Below are positions 1-6,322 of a DNA stretch of 9,236 nucleotides, piece by piece. The stretch is from positions 1 to 9,236 of the forward strand of contig JAAHIC010000121.1 in NCBI GenBank assembly GCA_010671965.1, given 5' to 3'. The notes beneath the pieces were generated by a model, which made no database searches, was not told the origin of the DNA, and saw only the letters and a program-made list of their open reading frames with translations. Each line of letters opens with the position of its first letter. Positions within the stretch are counted from its first letter, which is position 1. Origin of the DNA: Leptolyngbya sp. SIO4C5. Lineage in GTDB: Bacteria > Cyanobacteriota > Cyanobacteriia > Phormidesmidales > Phormidesmidaceae. A program made the translations under genes and the position numbers.

Positions 1-54
1 TTAGAGAGCTGTGATTGCTGGCTTGGAAAAACTGCCCCATAAGCAACTAAAACC

Positions 55-678
55 ATGTCTAAGGCAAGCCTTAACTTAAATATTGAAAAAACATCGGTTC
101 ATCTATCAGACTCAGACACCTTCTGCAAATTTAATCAGTTTTTGAATTTAGAAAGTCTCTTGAGCGAGCTGATTGAGGGCATTTTAGTTTTAACAACTCA
201 AAGAAAACTGATTTACGCCACTCCTAGCGCTCGACGGGCCTTAAATTACTTTCGCTCAGAGGATATTGCCGCAGATATTGTTCCTCAAGAAATTTGGCAT
301 GTCTGCCAGTATCTAATCCAAAGCCGCTATCTATTTCCCAATCAGCATTGGCTAGTCCAGTCTGAGATTTTTGTCGAGAATGAGGTGACTTTGCAGGTGC
401 GGGCAAGATGGCTGAGCGTGGACAGGCTACAAGAATCTTGCTTGCTTCTGTTCATTGAAGATAAGCAGCAGGCTATTCAGTCCATTGCTTATGAAGAAGC
501 GGAGCAGTATGGACTGACGCCCCGCGAAAAAGAAGTTTGGCTACTGCACCGCCAAGGGCAAACCTACAAGCAGATTGCCGCAGAACTCGATATTACACCC
601 AATACGGTGAAGAAGCATATGCGCAGTGTCCACGCTAAGCAGAAACAGATTCTAGCGCCTGACTGTATTAGTTCATAA
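55..678 (+). CDS. LuxR-type helix-turn-helix transcriptional regulator
   Basis: This is a probable DNA-binding transcriptional regulator of 207 residues. The C-terminus (about 150-195) is a LuxR/GerE helix-turn-helix: LTPREKEV at 154-161 starts the domain and NTVKKHMRSVHAK at 183-195 is the recognition helix region. The N-terminal part (about 35-135) has alternating strands and helices like a PAS-type sensor fold, for example GILVLTTQRKLIYATPSARRAL. I see no phospho-acceptor receiver domain, so it is not a standard two-component response regulator. It converges on the DUF2854 gene with a gap of only 6 bases. Only 54 bases precede the start and they show no clear Shine-Dalgarno. Target genes and the sensed signal cannot be read from the sequence. 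The HTH assignment is secure; the PAS reading is inference. Confidence 0.88.
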   Translation: MSKASLNLNIEKTSVHLSDSDTFCKFNQFLNLESLLSELIEGILVLTTQRKLIYATPSARRALNYFRSEDIAADIVPQEIWHVCQYLIQSRYLFPNQHWLVQSEIFVENEVTLQVRARWLSVDRLQESCLLLFIEDKQQAIQSIAYEEAEQYGLTPREKEVWLLHRQGQTYKQIAAELDITPNTVKKHMRSVHAKQKQILAPDCISS

Positions 679-684
679 ACTCAG

Positions 685-1242
685 TTACTCAGCCGCTTGA
701 GAAGCCGCGATCAAAGCCAGATCAATGCGATCGCCCTCAGGCTGAGCAATCTGCGCGGTGATGCCGGGGCCAAAAAAACGCTGAATCTTATCTTGCTTAG
801 ACTGCCAGGTTTCAAAGTCAACGTGGGGAGACTCAAATTCCAGCACTAAAGCATAGGCATCATCAATAGCCGTTTCTTGAATTGCAACCAGCACCGGACG
901 CTGATCGTCGTTGGGGCTAAGACCTAGCCGCTCTAATGACTCATCTAAATGAGCTTCCTGTCCGTAGCGATAGCGAGTGACATCATTGCGAATCTGATTC
1001 TGCGTTGGCGTAGCCTGCTGCTGCCGCAGGGCTTCAACTTCAGGCGTTGTTGGCTGAGAGTAGGGAGTTGGTTTTAGCTCAGCCGCTTTCAAGGCTAGAC
1101 CTCCCAATAAAACGGGTACGCCATAGAAAAAACCCACTAGATTTAGAGTGGCTCGCTCCTGAAAGTAGGCAATAAAGCCAACTACAGTCAAGACTGAACC
1201 TACTGAGAGCAAGACAGCGCCGAGGGGAATTTTACGCAGCAT
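685..1242 (-). CDS. DUF2854 family membrane protein
   Basis: This is a 185-residue protein that I recognise as the DUF2854 family, found in cyanobacteria and plant plastids, with no settled function that I can state. Two hydrophobic helices lie near the N-terminus, at about residues 7-27 and 34-54, separated by a short polar turn (QERATLN). The remaining 130 residues form a soluble domain with many acidic and glutamine residues, probably on one face of the membrane. The start at 1242 has a weak purine-rich AAGAGA just upstream. A perfect 12-bp palindrome lies 25 bases before the start. The gene is convergent with the LuxR-type gene, so the two share a very short 3' boundary with no clear terminator. 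The family call is from recall of the characteristic N-terminal hairpin and overall length. Confidence 0.8.
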   Translation of the reverse strand: MLRKIPLGAVLLSVGSVLTVVGFIAYFQERATLNLVGFFYGVPVLLGGLALKAAELKPTPYSQPTTPEVEALRQQQATPTQNQIRNDVTRYRYGQEAHLDESLERLGLSPNDDQRPVLVAIQETAIDDAYALVLEFESPHVDFETWQSKQDKIQRFFGPGITAQIAQPEGDRIDLALIAASQAAE

Positions 1243-1266
1243 AAGAATCTCTTTGCTTTACAAATT

Positions 1267-1278
1267 GCAATATATTGC
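1267..1278. promoter_or_regulatory. 12-bp palindrome upstream of DUF2854 gene
   Basis: GCAATATATTGC is a perfect palindrome 25 bases upstream of the DUF2854 start codon. The position fits a promoter or operator, and its AT-rich centre could overlap a -10 element on the minus strand. No binding protein is implied by the sequence. Confidence 0.3.
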
Positions 1279-1325
1279 TTCTATCATCCCATGAGCTAGC
1301 CCTGCATGGTCTATTTGACATCAAT

Positions 1326-1358
1326 AAATCCGCACCTACCGAGAGTAGGCGCGGATTT
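1326..1358 (-). terminator. Hairpin terminator of the helical carotenoid protein gene
   Basis: Arms AAATCCGC (1326-1333) and GCGGATTT (1351-1358) pair perfectly. Inside them CCTAC (1335-1339) pairs with GTAGG (1345-1349), leaving one A/C mismatch and a five-base loop. It lies 41 bases beyond the carotenoid protein stop codon on the minus strand. It is followed on that strand by a short T-rich run, which is weak but adequate for intrinsic termination. It also isolates the DUF2854 gene downstream. Confidence 0.75.
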
Positions 1359-1399
1359 GAAAGCTATTCAAATGCTTGAAACTAGCTAGTTATTTGGTT

Positions 1400-1861
1400 T
1401 TACACTGAGGCAAAGCCCATTTTGTCTACTGCACTGCGGGTAAAGTTGACCCGTTGTTCAAAGTCGAGTGACTTGATGTGCTCTACAAACTCGTTAGTCT
1501 CAGAGGGGAGTTCATAGTCGTTGGGTACGGCGACGATTTCACCGGACTCGATTCCCTGTGCTAGTAATAGCCAGAGTTCAAGTTTACCGCTGCTGCTCAG
1601 AGCACCATACTCACGGCTGATGGGAGTATCAGCGTGATTGGCAATCTCGCGCTGGGCCTGGAGCTGCTCGTCTTTGGACATCGTTTTGATGCGATTGTAA
1701 GCGACAGAACCCATGTCCTCGGCGCTGTGCGCTGGGGCTGGGCTGAGCTGCTCTTTAATATCTAAATAGCCGTACCACAGCAGTGCAAGCTGAGTGTCTG
1801 TATCAAACTTTTGAAAAAGATCTAATGATTGCTTAACGGCATCAGTGGCTACGTATGCCAT
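1400..1861 (-). CDS. Helical carotenoid protein (OCP N-terminal domain homologue)
   Basis: This 153-residue protein matches the all-helical carotenoid-binding N-terminal domain of orange carotenoid protein (OCP) and carries no C-terminal NTF2-like sensor domain. It is therefore a stand-alone helical carotenoid protein, a family known to bind ketocarotenoids and quench singlet oxygen and, in some clades, phycobilisomes. The stretch LALLWYGYLD matches the OCP segment with Trp41 and Tyr44 (here W29 and Y32). W97 in LELWLLL corresponds to OCP Trp110, and R142 near the C-terminus (FTRSAVDKMGF) corresponds to Arg155. DTPISREYG matches the OCP segment DTPICRTYA. The start is supported by AGGAAG five bases before the ATG (minus strand, 1867-1872). 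A leader hairpin lies upstream and a terminator downstream, so it is a single-gene unit. No OCP C-terminal homologue or fluorescence recovery protein lies in the window. The clade (HCP1-9) cannot be assigned by eye. Confidence 0.92.
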   Translation of the reverse strand: MAYVATDAVKQSLDLFQKFDTDTQLALLWYGYLDIKEQLSPAPAHSAEDMGSVAYNRIKTMSKDEQLQAQREIANHADTPISREYGALSSSGKLELWLLLAQGIESGEIVAVPNDYELPSETNEFVEHIKSLDFEQRVNFTRSAVDKMGFASV

Positions 1862-2233
1862 AGAAACTTCCTAAAAATTTACGTCAATGAGATATATTTC
1901 ATGATTTATAGCTGCTGTTTTTCAAGCTAGATAAATCATTAATCTTTAACTCTATTAACAGCTTTACAAAAATAAATACTAATGGGAACTTGCGAAAGGG
2001 GTAGATCTGAGAATATTCTTTTCCAGCTTTTTACTACTACGGAGAGATTATGGCTGAGCGGCTTTTCTGATAGCTACAGCTAAATTGAGGCTTTTGGTTG
2101 AAACAAACTAGAGCTTGTCTAATCTCTCTTCAGGGACGATTTACAATAATTTGCCTCTAGCTCAGCTCGGTTGGGTTTGGCAGGATAAGCTAAATGGATA
2201 GCCGTATTAGAAACTGAAACGCTGTCCTGCTCC
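1862..2233. other. 372-bp divergent intergenic region, carotenoid protein and moaE
   Basis: This AT-rich spacer must hold both divergent promoters. On the minus side it contains AGGAAG (1867-1872) and a long hairpin at 1901-1939. A weak -35/-10 pair is possible on the minus strand: TTGTAA (complement of 1964-1969) and AAGATT (complement of 1941-1946), with 17-bp spacing. On the plus side TACAAT at 2142-2147 resembles a -10 box, but no good -35 is correctly spaced. I see no convincing gene in it. A six-codon ATG ORF near 2050, preceded by GGAGAG, is too short to support. Confidence 0.5.
1901..1939 (-). promoter_or_regulatory. Inverted repeat in the carotenoid protein leader
   Basis: ATGATTTAT (1901-1909) and ATAAATCAT (1931-1939) are perfect 9-base inverted arms. 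Inside them AGCT (1910-1913) pairs with AGCT (1925-1928), leaving a two-base bulge and an 11-base loop. The structure lies 40-78 bases upstream of the carotenoid protein ATG. It could be an operator for a dimeric regulator or a 5' UTR stem-loop. The sequence alone does not decide which. Confidence 0.45.
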
Positions 2234-2719
2234 ATGACTGTCAACCTATCGTCTAATGCCCTAAGACCTGCTGAGGCTCATCCGGGCGATCGCTTTGCCA
2301 TCACTTTTGCGCCGCTGTCACTAGAAGCGGTCTATCAGCAGGCGGATACTGCCGCCAATGGCGCGATCGTGGTGATGAGCGGCATGGTGCGAGACAACAC
2401 TGAGGGGCGAGCCGTCGTGTCTTTGGAATATCAGGCTTATGAGCCGATGGCGCTGGAGGTGTTTCGGCAGATTGCTCAAAGTATTCGCAGGCAATGGTCG
2501 CAGGTGACACGGGTGGTGATTCATCACCGTACTGGCAAGCTGAGGGTGGGGGAGATTAGCGTTTTGGTAGCGGTGGGCTGTCCGCACCGTTCGGAGGCGT
2601 TTGCGGCCTGTCAGTATGCGATCGATACGCTGAAGCACAACGCACCAATCTGGAAGAAGGAGCACTGGGCGGATGGTTCAACTAGCTGGGTGAGTATTGG
2701 GGCGTGTGAAGCAGAGTAG
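2234..2719 (+). CDS. moaE: Molybdopterin synthase catalytic subunit MoaE
   Basis: MoaE is the large subunit of molybdopterin synthase. With thiocarboxylated MoaD it inserts two sulfurs into precursor Z (cPMP) to make molybdopterin, in the cytosol; cyanobacteria need the cofactor, for example, for nitrate reductase. Family motifs are clear: GMVRDNTEGR (50-59), LEYQAYEPMA (64-73), HHRTGKLRVGE (97-107), CPHRSEAFAACQYAIDTLK (116-134) and PIWKKE (138-143). R53, H118, R119, K134 and K141 match catalytic and substrate-binding positions; K134/K141 have the same 7-residue spacing as K119/K126 of the E. coli enzyme. The 161-residue length is normal, with a slightly long N-terminus, so an internal start is possible because no Shine-Dalgarno precedes the ATG. 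No other moa gene lies in the window. A MITE-like element inserted only 29 bases after the stop codon. Confidence 0.96.
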   Translation: MTVNLSSNALRPAEAHPGDRFAITFAPLSLEAVYQQADTAANGAIVVMSGMVRDNTEGRAVVSLEYQAYEPMALEVFRQIAQSIRRQWSQVTRVVIHHRTGKLRVGEISVLVAVGCPHRSEAFAACQYAIDTLKHNAPIWKKEHWADGSTSWVSIGACEAE

Positions 2720-2740
2720 TTGCGTCTTCATCTAAAAGGG

Positions 2741-2748
2741 TGAGTTTG
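2741..2748. repeat. Left copy of 8-bp target-site duplication
   Basis: TGAGTTTG directly abuts the left inverted repeat of the MITE-like element. It is identical, in the same orientation, to the copy at 2886-2893, as expected from staggered-cut insertion. Confidence 0.8.
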
Positions 2749-2789
2749 GGCGTTGCTGAATCAAGGGATGAATCGGATGTTGGCCAGTC

Positions 2790-2806
2790 GTGAGCGAGAC
2801 GCTCAC
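2790..2806. repeat. Perfect hairpin 1 inside the MITE-like element
   Basis: GTGAGCG and CGCTCAC flank the three-base loop AGA. The motif resembles a palindromic interspersed repeat I recall as common in cyanobacterial genomes; that recall was not checked against a database. Confidence 0.65.
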
Positions 2807-2835
2807 ACTCCTCGCCTTTATTGTCAGATAGGTTA

Positions 2836-2856
2836 GTGCGAGCATCTTGCTCGCGC
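2836..2856. repeat. Hairpin 2 inside the MITE-like element
   Basis: GCGAGCA (2838-2844) and TGCTCGC (2848-2854) pair perfectly around TCT, and the stem extends outward through a T/G wobble and a G/C pair. It is similar in layout to the hairpin 30 bases to its left (trinucleotide loop, GAGC in the left arm). It is followed by GCTTTAATT, so it could act as a weak terminator for moaE. Confidence 0.6.
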
Positions 2857-2885
2857 TTTAATTCATACCCAAAATCAGCAATGCC

Positions 2886-2893
2886 TGAGTTTG
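2886..2893. repeat. Right copy of 8-bp target-site duplication
   Basis: TGAGTTTG directly follows the right inverted repeat of the MITE-like element and is identical to 2741-2748. Confidence 0.8.
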
Positions 2894-2979
2894 TATCCCA
2901 GCCGAACATGGATGGATAACCTGGTCTGTTTGTAGATATCAAGCTCGCTAACTTTAGACTTGGCACATATCTTTCACTG

Positions 2980-3017
2980 ATTTTGCTGAGACGAGGCTAT
3001 AACGGAGTCAGCAAAAT
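2980..3017. promoter_or_regulatory. 10-bp inverted repeat just upstream of the Roco gene
   Basis: ATTTTGCTGA (2980-2989) and TCAGCAAAAT (3008-3017) are perfect inverted arms with an 18-base spacer. G/T wobbles and a C/G pair could extend the stem to 13. The right arm ends one base before the presumed ribosome binding site (GGGGA, 3019-3023) and 15 bases before the ATG. In RNA it would be a stem-loop next to the ribosome binding site. In DNA the arm centres are 28 bp apart, somewhat short of three helical turns, and could be an operator. It lacks a U-run, so a terminator is unlikely. Confidence 0.5.
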
Positions 3018-3032
3018 TGGGGATGAGAGACT

Positions 3033-6000
3033 ATGGCGCGGGATGAAGCCTATCGGGAGGCAGAGAAACGGATTGAGGTGGCTCGTCAGGAAAGGGCGAC
3101 GGAGCTTGATCTTAGCTTTATGGAATTGACGGAATTGCCCAAGGCGATCGCGTCGCTGACACAGTTGCAAACACTTGGCCTATCTGGCAACCAACTAACA
3201 GAATTGCCCGAAGCGATCGCGTCGCTGACACAGTTGCAAGCACTTGACCTATCTGAAAATCAACTGACAGAATTGCCCGAGGCGATCGCGTCGCTGACAC
3301 AGTTGCAAACACTTGACCTATCTGGAAACCAACTAAGGGAATTGCCCGAGGCGATCGCGTCGCTGACACAGTTGCAAGTACTTGACCTGTCTGGAAACCA
3401 ACTGACAGAATTGCCAGAGGCGATCGCATCGCTAACTCAGTTGCAAACGCTTAATCTGCATTTCAACCAACTGACAGAATTGCCAAAAGCGATTATGCAA
3501 CTCACTCAACTAAAAATTTTACTGCTTGGTTTTAATCGATTGACGAAACTACCAGCAGAAACGGGCTGCCTTTCAAGTCTGCAAGAACTAAGCGTATTTT
3601 CAAATAGCTTAACAACTTTACCTGATTCTTTGTCAAGGATAAGCGGTTTGAAATTGTTGTGTTTAGCAGCTAGAGGAAATGAACAAAGTTTTGAAAATGG
3701 TAATCCATTAATTCAATTGCCAAAATGTGTTCGAGCGCTCAGAGGTCTAAAAACTCTTCAAGCAAATGATTGTCAATTAAATGAAATACCTGACTGGATC
3801 GATGAGCTTTCTGAGCTAGAGCATTTATTCCTGGATTTTAATAACGTACGCGACTTGCCGATATCGTTAGGGAAATTGTCCAAAATAAAAAGTATTGATC
3901 TTGATGGAAATCCTTTAAGCCCTGATCTTACTGCTGCTCATGATCAAAGTGTTGAAGCAGTTCTGCAATATCTTCAATCAAGAATGGAGGGAGAGATTTC
4001 CTTGAACGAAGCTAAGTTAATCTTAGTTGGAGAAGGAGAAGTTGGCAAAAGCTGTTTATTGGGAGCTTTACGAGGAGATCAGTGGATAGAAAATCGCCTG
4101 ACGACACATGGTATTGAGATTAAGTCTGTACTTGTGAGTGCTTCTAATAACGGAACAGAAATCACACTGAATGGTTGGGATTTTGGCGGACAGCGAGTTT
4201 ATCGTCCAACTCATCAGCTCTTTTTCAGTTCATCCGCTGTCTATCTAGTAGTCTGGAAACCGCGCGAAGGGCCGCAGCAAGGATTTGTCAAAGAATGGAT
4301 TACGCTGATTAAGCATCGAGAACCGGATGCCAAAGTGCTGGTAGTCGCCACCCACGGTGGCCCCGGACAGCGCCAACCTGATATTGATCGTCAGGAACTC
4401 ATCGATCTGTTTGGCCGCAAGACGGTCGTCGGCTTCTTTCATGTCAACAGCAAACCTCACCCAGAAACCCAGGTCTGCAGCGGAATTGCCGAGCTGCGAA
4501 CCGCCATTGCCAAAGCCGCCGCTGACGTGCCCGGCATGGGCCGCAAGGTACCTACCAAATGGCAACACCTTCGAGAACTCCTAGCAGACTCCGGCAAGAC
4601 CCATCTGTCCTACAAAGATGTCATCGCCCTTTGTGAAGAACACGGCCTAGAGGGCTTTGCTGCTGAACTGTTTGTGCGCGTGTCTCACACCCTGGGGCAC
4701 CTAATCCACTATCATTACGACCCCATCCTGCAGGACATTGTCATTCTGCAACCGGACTGGCTGGCCAAAGCCATCAGCTTTGTGCTGGACGACGAAACAA
4801 CGCGCCAGCGCAGTGGACTGGTCGAATTTGAACACCTCAGCCAGATCTGGAGCCATCCACCCTTCGCGGGTGAAACCGGCTATCCCCAAGAACTCCATCC
4901 CGTCTTTCTGCGTCTGATGGAACGCTTTGACCTCTCCTACAAAGTCGTCCTCAATCCCGCCTCTCCAGAAGACAGCACCACCAGCTTAATTGCCCAACTG
5001 GTTCCCGACCAGCGCCCAGACGCACTACCCAACTGGGGCGCACAGCCCCAAGCCGGAGACAGACAGCAGGTACAAATCTGCCGCATCGTAGACGATCGCG
5101 GCCAGAGTGCCAATGCCGAAGGACTGTTTTATCAGCTCATCGTGCGTCTACACAAATACTCCCTAGGCCGAGACGACTACGACAAAAGCGTCCACTGGCA
5201 GCGGGGCCTCATGCTCGACAACGACTACAACGGTCGCGCTCTGCTGGAGCATATTGGCAACGATGTCAAAATCACCGTTCGCGCTGCCTACCCAGAACGC
5301 TTCCTCTCTTACCTCACAGAAGAGGTGAAATGGCTGGTTGAGAGCTTTTGGGAAGGGCTAAACTGCAACATCATGGTGCCCTGCATTGCTCCCTGCGGCA
5401 TGGACAAGCCCGGACATGGCCTCTTTGAGGTTCAAAAGCTGGTTGAAAGCAAAAAGAAAAATCGGCCTGACTTTCCCTGTCCGGTTTCTGGCTGCGACGA
5501 ATGGCAAACCATTGACCAACTGCTGAACAATGCCCCCACAGCGCCACCGCTCTCTCAGGTTGCTGGGATTGAGCAGTTTCGAGATGTGGTCAAAGACGAG
5601 CTAGCTGTCATTCGCCGCGATCTCGTGACGCTCGATCGCCGTAACCAGCAACGCCATCAGGCACTATCTCAAGAGCAACGGGCCTTGATGAGTCAAGTTG
5701 ACCAGCAGTTTGCCTACCTGATGCAAACGCTCACCGACGAAGCCAAAGACGGCCCCCGCTTGTTCAGCTTCAAGCCCGTTGACCCCGGATTTTTCGATCG
5801 CCCCAAATGGATTAGCGCCAAGTTTCAGCTCACCCTTTGGTGCGAACATGCCCGTAAACCGCTCCCAGTGCTCAATCCGGCGGGCAGCCAGCAAGGTGTC
5901 TACGAGCTGGAACTCAACCGTGAATGGTTCACCAAAGCCGTCCCCTATTTCAAACTGCTCACAGGCACCCTGAGTCTGGTACTCCCCGTCGCCGCCTCAA

Positions 6001-6296
6001 CCACTCAGTTCATGCTTGACGATGCCACTTACCAGGGCATTCAGGAAGAACTCGATCTCGGTCAGAAAAGCCTTGAGTTTGGCATCCAGGGAAGTGACAT
6101 GGCTGTAGACTGGCAGACTAAACGCAATTCACCTGACTTTGAACAGGGCGAAGCCGTGCGGGCGCAAGGTTCAATGTTGCGAGAGCTTCATGCCCTGCTG
6201 AAAGAAAAAGACCCCGGCTTCGGCGGTTTGGTGCGCGTCCAGAACAAACGCCGCGAGTTTCTATGGGTGCATCCTCAATTCGTAAGCGAATATTAA
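3033..6296 (+). CDS. Roco protein: leucine-rich repeats, Roc GTPase and COR domain
   Basis: This 1087-residue protein is a bacterial relative of LRRK2-type Roco proteins. After a short charged helix (1-22), leucine-rich repeats run to about residue 295, mostly 23 residues each; residues 193-225 form an irregular 33-residue repeat. The Roc GTPase spans about 327-500: P-loop GEGEVGKS (333-340), switch motif WDFGGQ (382-387) and a G5-like VNSK (471-474). The G4 position reads VATHGG (438-443), not THxD or NKxD. COR follows (about 507-835) and ends with four spaced cysteines (784, 788, 816, 821) that could bind zinc. A likely coiled coil (845-905) leads to an unassigned C-terminal module (907-1087) with a hydrophobic stretch near 974-990. 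Roco GTPases signal as dimers through the GTPase cycle; the ligand and output here are unknown. GGGGA nine bases upstream supports the start. Base composition differs strongly along the gene: about a third G+C near 3601-3720 and above 60% in sampled lines after 4500. Confidence 0.93.
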   Translation: MARDEAYREAEKRIEVARQERATELDLSFMELTELPKAIASLTQLQTLGLSGNQLTELPEAIASLTQLQALDLSENQLTELPEAIASLTQLQTLDLSGNQLRELPEAIASLTQLQVLDLSGNQLTELPEAIASLTQLQTLNLHFNQLTELPKAIMQLTQLKILLLGFNRLTKLPAETGCLSSLQELSVFSNSLTTLPDSLSRISGLKLLCLAARGNEQSFENGNPLIQLPKCVRALRGLKTLQANDCQLNEIPDWIDELSELEHLFLDFNNVRDLPISLGKLSKIKSIDLDGNPLSPDLTAAHDQSVEAVLQYLQSRMEGEISLNEAKLILVGEGEVGKSCLLGALRGDQWIENRLTTHGIEIKSVLVSASNNGTEITLNGWDFGGQRVYRPTHQLFFSSSAVYLVVWKPREGPQQGFVKEWITLIKHREPDAKVLVVATHGGPGQRQPDIDRQELIDLFGRKTVVGFFHVNSKPHPETQVCSGIAELRTAIAKAAADVPGMGRKVPTKWQHLRELLADSGKTHLSYKDVIALCEEHGLEGFAAELFVRVSHTLGHLIHYHYDPILQDIVILQPDWLAKAISFVLDDETTRQRSGLVEFEHLSQIWSHPPFAGETGYPQELHPVFLRLMERFDLSYKVVLNPASPEDSTTSLIAQLVPDQRPDALPNWGAQPQAGDRQQVQICRIVDDRGQSANAEGLFYQLIVRLHKYSLGRDDYDKSVHWQRGLMLDNDYNGRALLEHIGNDVKITVRAAYPERFLSYLTEEVKWLVESFWEGLNCNIMVPCIAPCGMDKPGHGLFEVQKLVESKKKNRPDFPCPVSGCDEWQTIDQLLNNAPTAPPLSQVAGIEQFRDVVKDELAVIRRDLVTLDRRNQQRHQALSQEQRALMSQVDQQFAYLMQTLTDEAKDGPRLFSFKPVDPGFFDRPKWISAKFQLTLWCEHARKPLPVLNPAGSQQGVYELELNREWFTKAVPYFKLLTGTLSLVLPVAASTTQFMLDDATYQGIQEELDLGQKSLEFGIQGSDMAVDWQTKRNSPDFEQGEAVRAQGSMLRELHALLKEKDPGFGGLVRVQNKRREFLWVHPQFVSEY
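3126..3470 (+). repeat. Five 69-bp tandem repeats in the LRR region, each with a HIP1 site
   Basis: Five in-frame 69-bp units encode residues 32-146 as 23-residue leucine-rich repeats of the form LTELPEAIASLTQLQ plus a variable tail. Every unit has GCGATCGC at the same place (3144, 3213, 3282, 3351 and 3420), reading Ala-Ile-Ala. The first four share a 27-base identical core starting at the HIP1 site. The fifth has diverged. The later repeats encode the same protein pattern but lack the DNA identity and HIP1. Such near-identical DNA indicates recent tandem duplication or gene conversion. Confidence 0.92.
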
Positions 6297-6322
6297 GTCT
6301 TGAAGCATAGTCTGAGATCTCC

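Larger units (their letters stand above)
2749..2885. mobile_element. 137-bp MITE-like element with terminal inverted repeats
   Basis: The left end (2749-2773, beginning GGCGTTGCTGAATC) and the complement of the right end (2861-2885, beginning GGCATTGCTGATT) align over 25 bases with 19 identities, including the ends GGC and ATGAAT. Both ends are flanked by a perfect direct copy of TGAGTTTG. At 137 bp it cannot encode a transposase, so it would need one supplied in trans. The interior holds two short perfect hairpins (2790-2806 and 2836-2856) and no credible gene. The parent insertion sequence family is not assigned: the GGC-initial ends and 8-bp duplication fit several families. The element lies between moaE and the Roco gene and ends about 150 bases before the Roco start, so it may have altered moaE termination or the Roco promoter. 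Confidence 0.78.

Noticed and set aside
2040..2075. Six-codon ORF with a GGAGAG site in the moaE upstream region
   Set aside because: Too short and not conserved by any evidence available here; could be a chance purine run.
2321..2665. 114-codon open frame opposite moaE
   Set aside because: It lies wholly within moaE, whose protein matches its family throughout, and its own translation is low-complexity and unlike any protein.
2682..2966. 94-codon open frame on the minus strand
   Set aside because: It runs straight through the MITE-like element and both target duplications, overlaps the moaE end, and has no ribosome site or family resemblance.
2980..3017. Inverted repeat considered as a moaE terminator
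   Set aside because: The 18-base loop is long, no T-run follows on either strand, and it lies more than 260 bases beyond moaE.
3118..3429. 103-codon repetitive open frame opposite the LRR array
   Set aside because: Its repeats are only the complement of the 69-bp LRR units; no start signal.
3126..3470. Regularly spaced repeats considered as a CRISPR array
   Set aside because: The units are contiguous 69-bp in-frame coding repeats with no unique spacers, encoding leucine-rich repeats.
4245..4568. Open frame opposite the Roc domain
   Set aside because: Shadow of the strongly supported Roco frame in GC-rich DNA.
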